Assembly (NCBI RefSeq): GCF_000003815.2
Contig: NC_049979.1
Span: 5,159,873-5,223,872, forward strand
Direction: 5' to 3'
DNA: 64,000 bases
Source of the DNA: Branchiostoma floridae
Taxonomy: Eukaryota > Chordata > Leptocardii > Amphioxiformes > Branchiostomatidae
The notes beneath the pieces were generated by a model that did no database searches, had not been told where the DNA came from, and saw only the letters and a list, made by a program, of their open reading frames with translations. Every line of letters starts with the position of its first letter. Position 1 is the stretch's first letter. The translations under genes and the position numbers were made by a program. Shown here piece after piece: positions 38,901 to 50,900 of the stretch.

Positions 38901-41900
38901 AGGTACCACAGAAGATTCCGGCCAACCTGCTGGGACTGGGCAAGAACAAGATCAGGGGCAGCAACAAGCTGGTGAAGACATCCAATGGGTGGAAGGTAAG
39001 CAACTGCATTTGTATGAGTTCTATGTTCTGTTTATTTGAAACTGCTGCTTGCATCCAGTATTCTTTCTAAACTACTGTTACATGTACCGGTAATGTTCTT
39101 ATTAATAAGTGTTGCATATGTTGGCACGTTGACCAATGATGATGATGTTGGCAGGCCTTTTATACATACTGTACATGTGTCTAAAAATCATTCTGGCCTA
39201 CCCACCCCTGCCTTGCAAAGGTAATCACATGTGATGAAAAATGTGATGAAAAAAACCTACATTGGAATGGTATTACATTTTTTTGTACTTACTGAAGCTT
39301 ATTTCCCCTCAGAGTCTGGACAACCAGCTGCAGATGCTGCTCAGGTAGCAGGAGAAGAAGGCACAGACAAACAAAAAGAACCATCTGAAAATATCCCCAA
39401 AACAGGTGATGATGAAGTTACAGGGGACGGTCAGCAGGCACAGCCTGATGCAGACACTACTACTGAAGACCAGGCACCAAAGCCTGAGGAGAGTGCCGCT
39501 GAAGAAAGTGCTCAGGAACAGCAAGTGGACAGCAGTGAACAGCCAGAGGCAGCAACTGCAGGTGAGCAGCCATCTGATGACACTGCTGGCAAGGAGGCCG
39601 ATGCTGGGCAGACCGCTGACCAGGAGAAACAGCCAGAGGACACACCAACAGAGGGCAGTGAACAGCAAGCAAAGCCAGAAGAAACATCGGGAGAGGCTAG
39701 TGAACAGCAAGCACAGCCAAAGGAGACCACAGGAGATACTAGCGAGCCGCAAGCACAGCCTGAGGAAGCTACAGGAAACAGCAGTGAACAGCAGGCTGCA
39801 CAAGAGGAAGCAGCAAAAGATAGCAGCAAGCCACAGGAACAGCCTGAAGTTGTAGACGGACCCAAGGATGGCGAAGCCACTGGTAAGGGCAGGAAAATGA
39901 TTCAATCTACGGTTAGAATTTTCCAGACTGGTCACATATGGTCATTTAAGTATGCCTGCTTTGTTTTATGTTATAGCATTGCCAAAATCTGATGCATTTC
40001 CAATGCACTTTGTCATGAAGTCTTGAGGGTGTATCTTTTAAACTGGACAATGTTATTTCTTGTAAATAACTGCTTTCTATACACAGCATCCAATGTTGAT
40101 AATGATAAATTCTCAGTATTTCATCTTTTTATTAATCAACTTCGTAATGCATTAGTCAGTTGAGGGCGCATTTTGCTGCTTATAATAACTGTTGACATAC
40201 TTAATGTGATGTATCCGTACATCTAACTTGGTGACATTTCTTATCACCAGCAGCTGCCGAGGAAGTAGTCCAGGGGCAGGAGCCAGCAGATGTGACAGGG
40301 GAGGTAACTGATGACACAGAGGGCGGAATGCCCGCAAACTTCTTCTACAACTATGCAGAGCTGGTGTCTAAACCACACGTGACACAAGACTCTGGCATCC
40401 CACTCAACCTGATGGAGTTACAGTATCCTTTATGTCAAATAGTCCATCAATTTTTTGTTACAAGTTTATTTTACACCCAAAAGGGTCATTTCAACTTGAT
40501 AAGGATCAGAGGACTGATCAAAAGGTTGTTGGTTAGGGCTTTATTTTGTGTACGGATATATGGTCTTTAAATTGTTACTTACATAATGTAGACTACCATC
40601 ACAGATGAACTTACATTGAAGTCCATCAATTTTTTTACTTTCTAGCGACATTTTGGCCATATTATGATAAGCAAATTTGTCATTGACAGGTTGATGCTGG
40701 CCACCTCAATCCAACCAAAGAAGTTTATCTTCTCTTTACCACTACTTAAAGGAATTTGCTTATCTCTTTCAACAGGGAATGTTTCTATATCAAGTTTGGA
40801 GTAAAGTTGGAGCAGCCTAAACATTGGCTGGTAACACCAGCAGATTTACGATCTAAAGAAAGGGTTTACAAATTAAACGTAAGGTCCAATATGCAGCTGT
40901 TGCGATTTACTGTACACAGATGATGGCTGATATTGAAAGTCAGTGTTCCTTAACCAGCATTACAGCCACTCATTTGGCTATGACTGCAAGCGTCGCTCCA
41001 ACCTGCACCTTGTGGATAAAGACACTGTGGTGTTCATTGCTGGTAATGCTGTGGAGGTGTTGGGTCTGGAGACAGGCGAACAGAAATACTTACACAGCAC
41101 CAGTGGAAGGGGTGTCGGTGCATTGACGGTAGGGCTTTCAAATTCTGTTACACTTCTAAACAACCATAACCATAACTTAAAAGTAAAGACTTTCTTAACT
41201 TTGAAACATACACAGCTAGCCTGAGTATCAGCCTGGTTGAATTTACTAAGTGCTCTCATACTCTCCCCTTGCTGATTATGGGAGCCACGGTAAACTAACT
41301 GGAAGGTATCATATGGAAAGAATGCTAACAGGTAGCAGTCAATGACGGAAATTTTTACGCGATGACGGAAAAAAAAAGATTCTTGACAGGAATTTTCCGT
41401 CAATGGGAATTGGCTGACGGAAAAAAATCTCGAGCTGGCTAAAGCCCTGTATTGCAGTTATTTTCAAAATATTGCTCCTTCCGTCGACTTCACATCCCTA
41501 ATATTCTGTTTCTAAAACAGCGGATATTAGTTATGCCCGCGGATAAAGGTGAAATAGCATTACAACATGCTGTATTTGTATGTTGAATTGTGTGGCTTAT
41601 TCATAATTATTCCTCATTCAGGTTCATCCAAGCCAGAAGTACTTTGCAGTTGCGGAGAAAGGGGACCAGCCCAACATCAACATCTACGAGTGGCCGTCCA
41701 TGAAGCTGTACCGCATCATGCGGGCGGGAACGGCCGAAGCCTACGCCTTCGTGGACTTCAACCCCAGCGGCGACCTGCTGGCGTCAGTGGGCAGCTACCC
41801 TGACTTCATGCTGACCATCTGGGACTGGAAGAACGAGCAGATCGTCCTCAGGTCAAAGGCCTTTGGGCAGGACGTGTTCAGGGTGACGTTCTCCCCGGAA

Positions 41901-44900
41901 AATGAGGGCTTCCTCACATCGAGCGGTATTGGCCATGTCCGGTATGACTTTCTGCATTATATGTCCTTTTCAACCTTAGGCCATGTTGATTTGATTATAT
42001 GGATGATATCCTCTGGGAAACCAAAAACTGATTCGAGCGTGCGAATGAAAAAAATTTTGACAAAAAAAGATGACTTCATTATGAAATCTTAGTAGTCAGG
42101 AAGGTATGGTAAACCAAACAAGAGATTTATTTTTTGTTCTTTCATATCTTCTTTGACCTTGGAACATTCTGTGACATTATTATAAGTTTTCTGACATTTG
42201 TTTTTGCAACTCATGGCAAATATTTGCTTATTTTGAAGCTGCTTTGTACAATTTACTGTAAGTTTGAAAACTTTTTTTTAATTTTTGAAAATGGCCGAAA
42301 ATTGTTGCGTGCACAAATTACCCATAAAATCAAATCAACATGGTCATAAGGAAATCTTCCAAAACGGTTTAATCTTTGTTTTCTCAATTCATTTAGTCAT
42401 ATTACAGAGTAGCATAAATTCAATTTCATGTTAGAAAGATGTGTGATGTTGTGGTAGTTCAGAATTGTGGAGATTAACATTTTTCTAACCCTTATCACAG
42501 ATTCTGGAAGATGGCCAAGACTTTCACTGGTCTGAAGCTGCAAGGAGAGTTGGGAAGGTTTGGCAAGACCTCCATCACAGACATAGAAGGCTATGTGGAA
42601 CTGCCGGATGGCAAGGTGAGTGGTCCTGCCTCTTTTTACAGTTGGTAGTAGCCGTCATGTTTATATAGGTTAGACATCCAGGTAAACAATATTCAAATAC
42701 AATTCAATCTCTACAACTGGATAAAAAACAGATATCTACTTCCGGACGTTTCAAGTGACATCCATCACTCTTCTTCAGCATCACTAGAATGAACTGGCAG
42801 AACAATTCAATACAAGTGCAGCTAACTAATGAAACTGGTTGAACTACTAGCTCCTAAGGATCATATGTGAAAGTCACTCAAATGTAGTAGCAGTTGTCTC
42901 TTTTTTGCATATGAGTCGTTATACTGTAAATGCTGTACTGCAATAAAAAGTGTACTTTGTGATAAAAAGTGTTGACGTCACTGCCCGGTTGATGTTAAGC
43001 GAACGTAACACACCATGACGGAACTTGTCGCTATCTCCGTGACCAAGCAGTTTAAGCAGCCCCTCTGCTCAGCCATCTGTATCCAGTTCCATGGATCTGT
43101 GGGCCTGAGTTCGATCCCAGGGTCGGCTCGGCTCGGACATGTTGCAAGGGATTGCTATCGACTTTCGGAAGGGATGTAAAACGGAGGTCCAGGCCTAAAA
43201 TGTAACAACCTTATTCCTACCTGGCCTGACAAACTCTAAGAGGTCTAAAAGAGTTCTCTATGATTGTCTTTGCAGGTGCTGTCTGGGACGGAGTGGGGGA
43301 ACCTGCTGCTGTGGGAGGGGGGCCTGATCAAGGTGGAGATCGGACGGAAGGGGAGGAAGCCCTGTCACCAGGGCGAGGTCGAGCAGCTGGTGATGGATGA
43401 GGGGGAGCTCATCACCATCGGGGCCGACGGCTGCGTCAGGGTCAGTGGCAGGACATTCTTTTTCTTATTTGAAAAAAGTTTAAACTTTGTTTTTTTGAAA
43501 AAAGTTTAAACTTTGTTCCAACACAAAAAGAAACTCACCATAAATTCTCGGCCGAGAAGTCGTAGGACGACGTCAGGTAGCAACGAATCATAAATGGCGG
43601 GAAGGTGACACCTGCCACCGTCACGGTTCAGAGAGCGTTTTTGATATACTTGAGTATACCTTTCACAGTCATTGCATCAACATTGAATAAAAGAATTTCA
43701 TTGCTGGAAATGAAAATCCATTGAGAAGTATCGATTAAATTTCGCGCAAGTGAAAAGCTGGTTTGGGCAAGTAAATTTTGTATGCACTTGCCTGATAGGA
43801 CAAGTGAATTTAAGAAAATTTGTCCAACCCTGAAATCTCACATTATGGCTTGGGTGTGGCCCGTATCGCAGGTGTGGGACTTTGAGACGGTGGACACAGC
43901 TGACACGGTGGACGACACGGGACTGTTTGAGATGGAGCCCATGAATGAGCTGGAGGTGGGCAGCGGAGTGCACCTCAAGTCCATGACCAAGTCTGTGGAC
44001 CCTGAGCAGTCCACTGTGTGGTATGCACAGGTCAGTAAACCCTGATGTACTTATTGCTCCACAGCGCCTCGAGATATCTTGTTCGCAACTGAACACACAC
44101 ACGCACTCTCCTGGTTCCAATTAGTTCTCAACCGGAAGGCCCTGGGGGCACAATATTTCAGTTGGGGCTACATCTGTTTTTCAGAAGGGACGTAAAATGG
44201 GACGCTTGTTGGAGGAGGTGCCTTTGGCATGTCGAAGGGCTAGCAATCGCTCCCTAAAAATTTGCTGCTGAAACAGCAAGGAATCTTTTGTGCTTCTTAA
44301 TATTACAAGGACCTCAGCAATAACAATGACAACTCAACAATGTAACATTCGCTTCCTATATTTCAGGATGCCAATGGAGGGATCTGGAAGCTGGACCTCT
44401 CCTTTTCTCACACGGTATGTCACAAATCTTGTCTAACCTCAGTGATAGCCAAAATAGCAAAAATGTTACATGCTGAAGTTTTATCTGATGTATCTGAATG
44501 TTATTGATACCACAAGAAGAATTGCAGTGTATGTATTTGCAGTTTGTACCTTTGGAAGAAGTAAAGTTCATCACCACTGGGCTTTCAGCACTAAGGCTAG
44601 CTGAAGAAAATCAAATACCAGTCAGCTCCAGGGTGACCTTCCCTCTAGATTTGCTGTTTCTTGTCAATTAAAATCAGTTCCTATCTTCCAAAATGTGTCT
44701 GACTCACTAATTCACATCTTCATGATCATGATATTAGAATCCTCACTGGCTATACAGATACACGCATGGTGCACAGAGACACCCATGAGATGCCAGAAGC
44801 TAAACCTGTTTGTAGTAATTCATTACTGCTCATATAGCTACAGCCGTGTGGCGCGCTCCCCTCGATCTTGCAAGTTAAGTTACGTGCAGTCTGGTCAGTG

Positions 44901-47900
44901 CTTAGATGAGGGACCACCAAGGAAGACCAGATGCTGTGGCCCAAGAATTCACGAGTTCATCTTTTGGGAGGGACGTAAAACGGGGGTCACGTGTTGGAGG
45001 AGGTACCCCAAGCATGTAAATTAGCATCATCAACAAATTTGGTACCTACTGGCTGCAAATGATACACCAGATGTATTAAAGTCTGTCCCTACCAAACTCC
45101 TAATGTACTCATGTTCCTCATGTGCAGACCAAAGCTCCAGAGCAGCTGTATCACTACCATGCAGGGAAGGTGTCGGGGCTGTCAGCGTCTCCGAACACTC
45201 ACCTGTTTGCCACCATCGGATCAGACAGTGGGTGTCTTTACCTGTTCTTATTGTTGTTGTTGTTGTTGTAAAAAGTAAGTGATGTGACTCTAGAAGAAAG
45301 AAAATTAAGTTTGCATAGGAAATTAAATTTGCATAGGATCAGATGTGTTTGGACTTGTTCTAGAATCGTTTCTAATGCATGCATCTGTGTGCAAAAATCA
45401 TGAGAAGTTATGTAGGATTTTTCTTTACAACCGTAAATCATGCACTAACCAATTTTGCCTGTCTTTCAGTACAATGTTAGACTTGTTCCACAATTGTTTC
45501 TGATATGTGTATCTGCACAAAAATCAGAAGAAGTAGGATTTTTCTTTACAACCGCAAGTCATGCAGAAGAGGAGCTACAAGTATGATGGGAAGATGCACT
45601 AACCAATTTTGCCTGTTTTTCCGTATTTTCCTGTCCTTTATGTACATATTGTTGCCTTTCTATCCTCCAGGCCGTGTGCATGTGTATGACCACGCTGCCA
45701 AGCTGCCCCTGTGTACTGCCAAGTACACTGCTGGTGGCTCGGCACTTTGTTGGGCACCGCTGCTGGTGAGTTCCTTCAGTTAGTTTTTTTACACACAACA
45801 AAAGACTTTCTTTCTATCTAAATTTACAGTTTGGACCTTTGGAAAAAGTTAAGTTCATCACCACTGGGCTTTCAGCACTAAGGCCAGCTGAAGAAAATTA
45901 GATACTGTAAATGCACTTAAGTTCGCGGGGATTTAATTTTGCGGTAGCGGGAAAAGGACTTTTCCTGGTAGTTCTAAGTTTGCAGTAGCACCATGCACTG
46001 TAGTCTCTTACTGCCATGGAAAAATTTTTGCGGTGGTTTTAAGTTCGCGGTGAAGTTGCCACCTCAAAAACCGCAAACATAAAACCACAGCAAACATTTC
46101 TGCATATTAAGTAGTTGTTTATGTGACAACAAAAGACTTTTATCTGAAAACAACAACAACAGAAGTAAGTTACATTTTGTGTATAAACAGTAAGATTGTG
46201 GTTGATTGCTGTGAGGATGATGCCCTGCATGCCAGAACCTCACCAAAGCTGTACGTCCCGTTCAGGTGGATCCAGAGGGCTCTACCCTGATTGCTGGCTT
46301 CACTGACGGAGTGGTGCGTGTTCTGACGGTCGCGAAAAAGCCCCAGGCTGATGGCAACAACAGTGGAGAGGCTCCCACTGAAATCACTCTACAGCAGGCA
46401 TTCAAACCACACGCAGGGACTGTTACAGCCATGGCTTTGGACAGCAAGGCGAAGATTCTTGCCACTGGGGTGAGTTACTCACAATCAATGTGCTTACTAC
46501 TACCAGAGCTGTCAAGTTTCTACTTTTGTAAGCTTCTGTTCAAAAACCTTTACAATCTCTCACAGTTTGATATCTATTGTTGTCCTGACAGTCATAACTT
46601 TGTTGTTTTGCAGGGTGAAGACAAGACTATCTTTTTCCTGACTGTTGGGGAAAAGTATGAGCCCATCGGTTTTGTTGATGTACCTGGACCAGTGTCCTGT
46701 ATTGAGTGGTCCCCTGAGGCAGAGGTTAGTTGAGCCTATCTAATGCCAGTTCTCCTTTATCTGCAGCGTAACCTATTACCGTTTTTCAAAATCAAGGTAT
46801 GCAGAGATATGAAATCGACAAGGGTTGGTTTCAAACTGCAATATGTTGAAAATGTTGCAATTTGAAGCTACGGTCTATCGACTTTATATCCCTGAATACC
46901 CTGCTATTCAAAACAACGGTTACAGGTACCGTGCAGATAAAGGTGAACTGTCGTTAAATTTCTATGCATGAACCAAGCGATATCACAGAGACAATGAAAA
47001 GTGCATAATTTTCTCAGGTAGCTCAGTTAGTCTAACTGATCAATAATTTGCCTTCTGAAGCATGTAGTAGGTGATTATTTGATTGTCAAAACTTAAAACT
47101 AACACGTGTTACACACTATTTTTAGATATGTGTGTGCCATGTGGTATTCATCACCAGACTATAATGGTATATCTAACACTTTTAGCTCTTATATTGCTCA
47201 CTCCATGTTTCTCCCTACTCATTATGGATAACACAGGGTCCCCAGAAACTGTTGGTGTGCTGCACCAATGGCACGGTTGTGGAGTTAGCTGCCCCAGAGC
47301 CAGGGACAAACGACACATCAACAACCTTCAAGATTGAAGGTCTCGATATGCGAGGCTTCACATTCAAAAGCATCAAGTCAGAGTTACGGGTAAGCTAGTA
47401 ACTTGAATTTCTTTTGTAAAGACAGATTTTTTTATCGCTTTTGACAAATACTGTATGAAATTTATGTCAGAATAGGTACTTGACTGTGTGTTTGTAGTTG
47501 TGTGTGATTTAATTGACATCTTTGTGTTTTTTTGTTTTTTGTTTTAAAGAGGGAAGAAGAGCGTGTAAGAAAGGAGGAAGAGAGAGAGCAGAGAAAGAAG
47601 GAGAGAGAACGTAGGAGGAAGATCAGGGAACAACAGGGTCTAGAGGATGATGAAGAGGAGGGTAAGTCAATGTCTAAGGAACATCTGGATGGATGATCAT
47701 CAATTTGCTGTACCTAACAATACTACTGCCAGGAAAGGTACATGTAGTAACATATGAAAGATAACATTTACTAGATTAGATATTCATCTGGTCAGGTGCT
47801 TTAGACAGCATTTCCGCTGTCTTTTGTCACTGAATTTGCTGACTTTTGCTGTTCCCTGACAGAAGACTGTGGCTGCTGTCTAAAGCGTCTGACCATTTAC

Positions 47901-50900
47901 AAATCTATCCACGTAAAACGTTGAGTAACTGTTATTTTGCATAACAATATACATGCCAGATCCTTATCAAACGATGTTGACGAAACACTCTCTAAGTGTC
48001 CCGCCTCCTTTTTCCTGTCCATTGACCAGTTGAGGAAGGTGAGATCGAGCTGGAGACTCCCATGTACATCCCCCCTGTGCCCAGCCCCATCCTGCAGGGT
48101 TTCTACCATGGACCACCTGGGACTGTCTGGCTCTCGATGGTAGGTAGCCACTGATTTATTTACCATGGCAAACGTTGCGCTTGAACTGGTCCTTTCATTG
48201 ATTCTTTTTTCATTTGTTCTGTCTCTCTATATAGCCAGTCCACATGAAATGTTTTAAGGCCACATCAAATGTAAATGGGAATTTTATTTTGAAAATGAAA
48301 AAAAAATGGACAGGTAAATCCGAGAAGCAACAAATAAAACTGATGCGGCCCGTTGATAACAAAGATGCAGGAGTGACAGTCTGTGTCCTCACATTTAGCA
48401 TTGCAGACTTCCTGATTTGATGAGTTTTTGATGACGCCTCAGGGGAGTCGTAAAATGGTATATATTAGGTTCAGTCTGCAAAAATTCTAGGAATTGCACA
48501 GGCCTTTTTCCACAGGAATGCTAGTAATCCACAGTATGCTGGGTATGCAAGCCCCCCCCCCCCCCCCATCTGTACCAGATGTATCTCAGGTATGCAGTAG
48601 TGAAAGTAGGTCACACTGGCTCCCTGTAGGAATTTGTCCTTTGAATTGAAACTAATTGTAGACAGGGAAACTGCACAATGGATCACATTGTCTTGGTTGT
48701 TCTGTTATGTTATGAAGGATACATTTTCTTTTCTAGAGCTTGTTTCTGATGTTTTTCTGAACAGGGTGAGTTTGATGCTGGTTACCTGTACGAGTGCAAG
48801 CTGCCTGAGGGTGCTGAGGAGATCGAGGCTGTGAAACCCAGCAGGGCGGTCCCCATGCTGGAGACAGATGATGTACCCATCACATGTGTCTCCCTCAGGT
48901 GAGCACGTTTGTTTGTTTTGCATACCCGGTAAGGCTAGGGTCCCAGTTCCCAACGCGGGGTCTGGACGGGTAGATTTCGGAAACGAAAAAAACGATATAG
49001 GAGGCAACGAAGGACAAAGAATGTAAAAAAAATAATCATGAGCATAATTTGTATATATTCCTTGATAAACACTGTTATGTCATACCTGGGCCGCGATAAC
49101 GTTTGATACAGGTGTTCCGGACCGGGTGATAAAAAGCTGTATAACACAGGCTTCAAAGTTTTATCATACAGGCTTCCATCAAATAATTCAAACATACTCT
49201 GTGCACGCCGAGTGTGGCGCAGACGAAAATTTTATTACCTGATTCGGACGTTGGAACATTACTGCTGTAACAATATTTGTTCAAGGGCACCAAATTTTCT
49301 CAACGTCTGGTGCATTTTGCATCAAAACATGTGTTTTCGTCGTCCCAGCCCTCCTGCAATCTTTTTATGAGGCTTCGAAGTAAGTAGTAATGTGAACTGG
49401 AATGTTGAATGCATGTTCGTTAATCGTATATCGTTATGTCTCCGCTGCAACAAGCTTCAGGTCCTGCTGGGTCTGTAAAAGTATTTCAAGCCCTGAGAAG
49501 TGTGAACTGGAAAGCTGAATGTGTGTTCATTAATCGTATATTGTTACGTCTCAGCTGCAACAAGCGTCAGGTGCTGCTGGGTCTGGAGAACGGCAGCGTG
49601 CGCATCCACCCGCTGGAGGGGGACCAGGAGTGGGACGACAGGGACATCGCCGCCGAGTTTGGGTCGTACTGGCAGTACAGCGTACACGACTCCCACGCCG
49701 GCAGCATCACGCAGATCGCTACCAGCTTTGATGACCAGTTCCTCTTCACGGCGGGGGCGGACGGCAACGTTTTTGCCTTCATGATCTTGTCTCAAGAGGA
49801 GATTGACAGATCCAGGGCGGCAGAGAGGGCCAAAGTTCCCTCTGCTAAGGTGAGTGCCAGTGTTCTATCCAGCCTGAATTTTTTTTTGTCCCCTGGATTT
49901 TGAATTTGGAACTTCTGTCAAGCTGCGCGGAAGGCACGACAATCTTAGGAGGATTCGGGAATATGTTTCTCCTGGAAAGTTTTGAAACCTAGACCTCCTG
50001 AAATGCTGTTTCCAGCATTTGTGGGGGCAAATTTTTGCATGCGGACTCTGCTTGGTTCATTAGTATCTGCTGATTTTTGTCTATGGTAGAAGACGGAATT
50101 GGCAAAATTTGTGTCCATCTCCAGCAGCAAAATTCCGTTAAAGAACGGATGCTGGCTAGCACTGGCTAACCTGGTGACAATTGGATATGCAAGGCATTGA
50201 AGTGAAGAGTGATGCAAGTATTGCAAGACGAGATGACGATGATTTTTCTTGCCAAAAATTTAACAGTAGACTATTTGTTGCTTTCATTCCAGTGGAAGGA
50301 TGAAGAGTTCATCAGAAGGGTGGAAGATATTGAGAAGGAAGACCATTACAGGTTTGTATCATCTTCATTTTCATCTTTTGGATTTTAAGGCTGAATGTTG
50401 AGCCTTTCAATTTCAAAAGGAACATGGCTTAAACCTGTCTGCAGTATCCCATGGAACATTTGCAGAAAAGGTGTTTGGGGTGACTTTTATGAAACGCATC
50501 ACTGACTTTGTTTCTTGGCACTTCACATTTCCAGCATTGAGGATGCCAAGCAGAAGGCAGAGCATGACAAGATGATGCGTTTGGCTGAGGAGCAGAAACA
50601 GAAGACAAGAAAAGCCATCAACCAGCTACGGCGTAAATTCCACAAGCTGATAGAACAAAACCAAGAGCTTCCAGATCACGCACAGCTGGACCGAATGGTA
50701 AGTCTCTCTGTAGAAAGGAAGGGTATAAATATCTGTGGGTCAGAAATACAGTGGTTTGAGAAAGAGTCTATCAGAAATTTCTAAGTTGAGTGCAGGGCTG
50801 TCTCCAGCTTTAAATTTTTTTCTGTCCCACTCATTGTTTGGGGGCCCAAGATGTTCCTTTTCGTTGCTCAATTTGTCATTTGAAGCCTATTGTCATTTGT

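Larger units (their letters stand above)
35956..40422 (+). other. CFAP44: CFAP44 exons 1-6: acidic low-complexity N-terminus
   Basis: Exons: 35956-35995, 36789-37568, 38327-38416, 38903-38995, 39313-39882 and 40251-40422. All introns between them are phase 1, so any of exons 2-5 could be skipped without a frameshift. The sequence is rich in E, Q, P, S, T and A, with no domain. Exon 2 has a short conserved-looking helix ([23 protein letters not shown], core shown). Exon 5 contains a 14-residue tandem repeat. Exon 6 has a NAGNAG acceptor (40248-40253) and then the first conserved block, [17 protein letters not shown]. Confidence 0.85.
40966..49849 (+). other. CFAP44: CFAP44 exons 7-21: WD-repeat domain
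   Basis: Exons: 40966-41128, 41622-41941, 42501-42615, 43276-43440, 43872-44030, 44367-44414, 45128-45227, 45671-45765, 46266-46469, 46614-46724, 47237-47389, 47550-47661, 48030-48139, 48765-48898 and 49555-49849. WD-type strands include [93 protein letters not shown] and [16 protein letters not shown]. Exon 18 is a highly charged linker ([18 protein letters not shown]) between two beta-propeller parts. Confidence 0.92.

Noticed and set aside
39309-39935. 208-residue minus-strand ORF opposite CFAP44 exon 5
   Set aside because: A shadow of the repetitive, Gln/Glu-rich coding strand.
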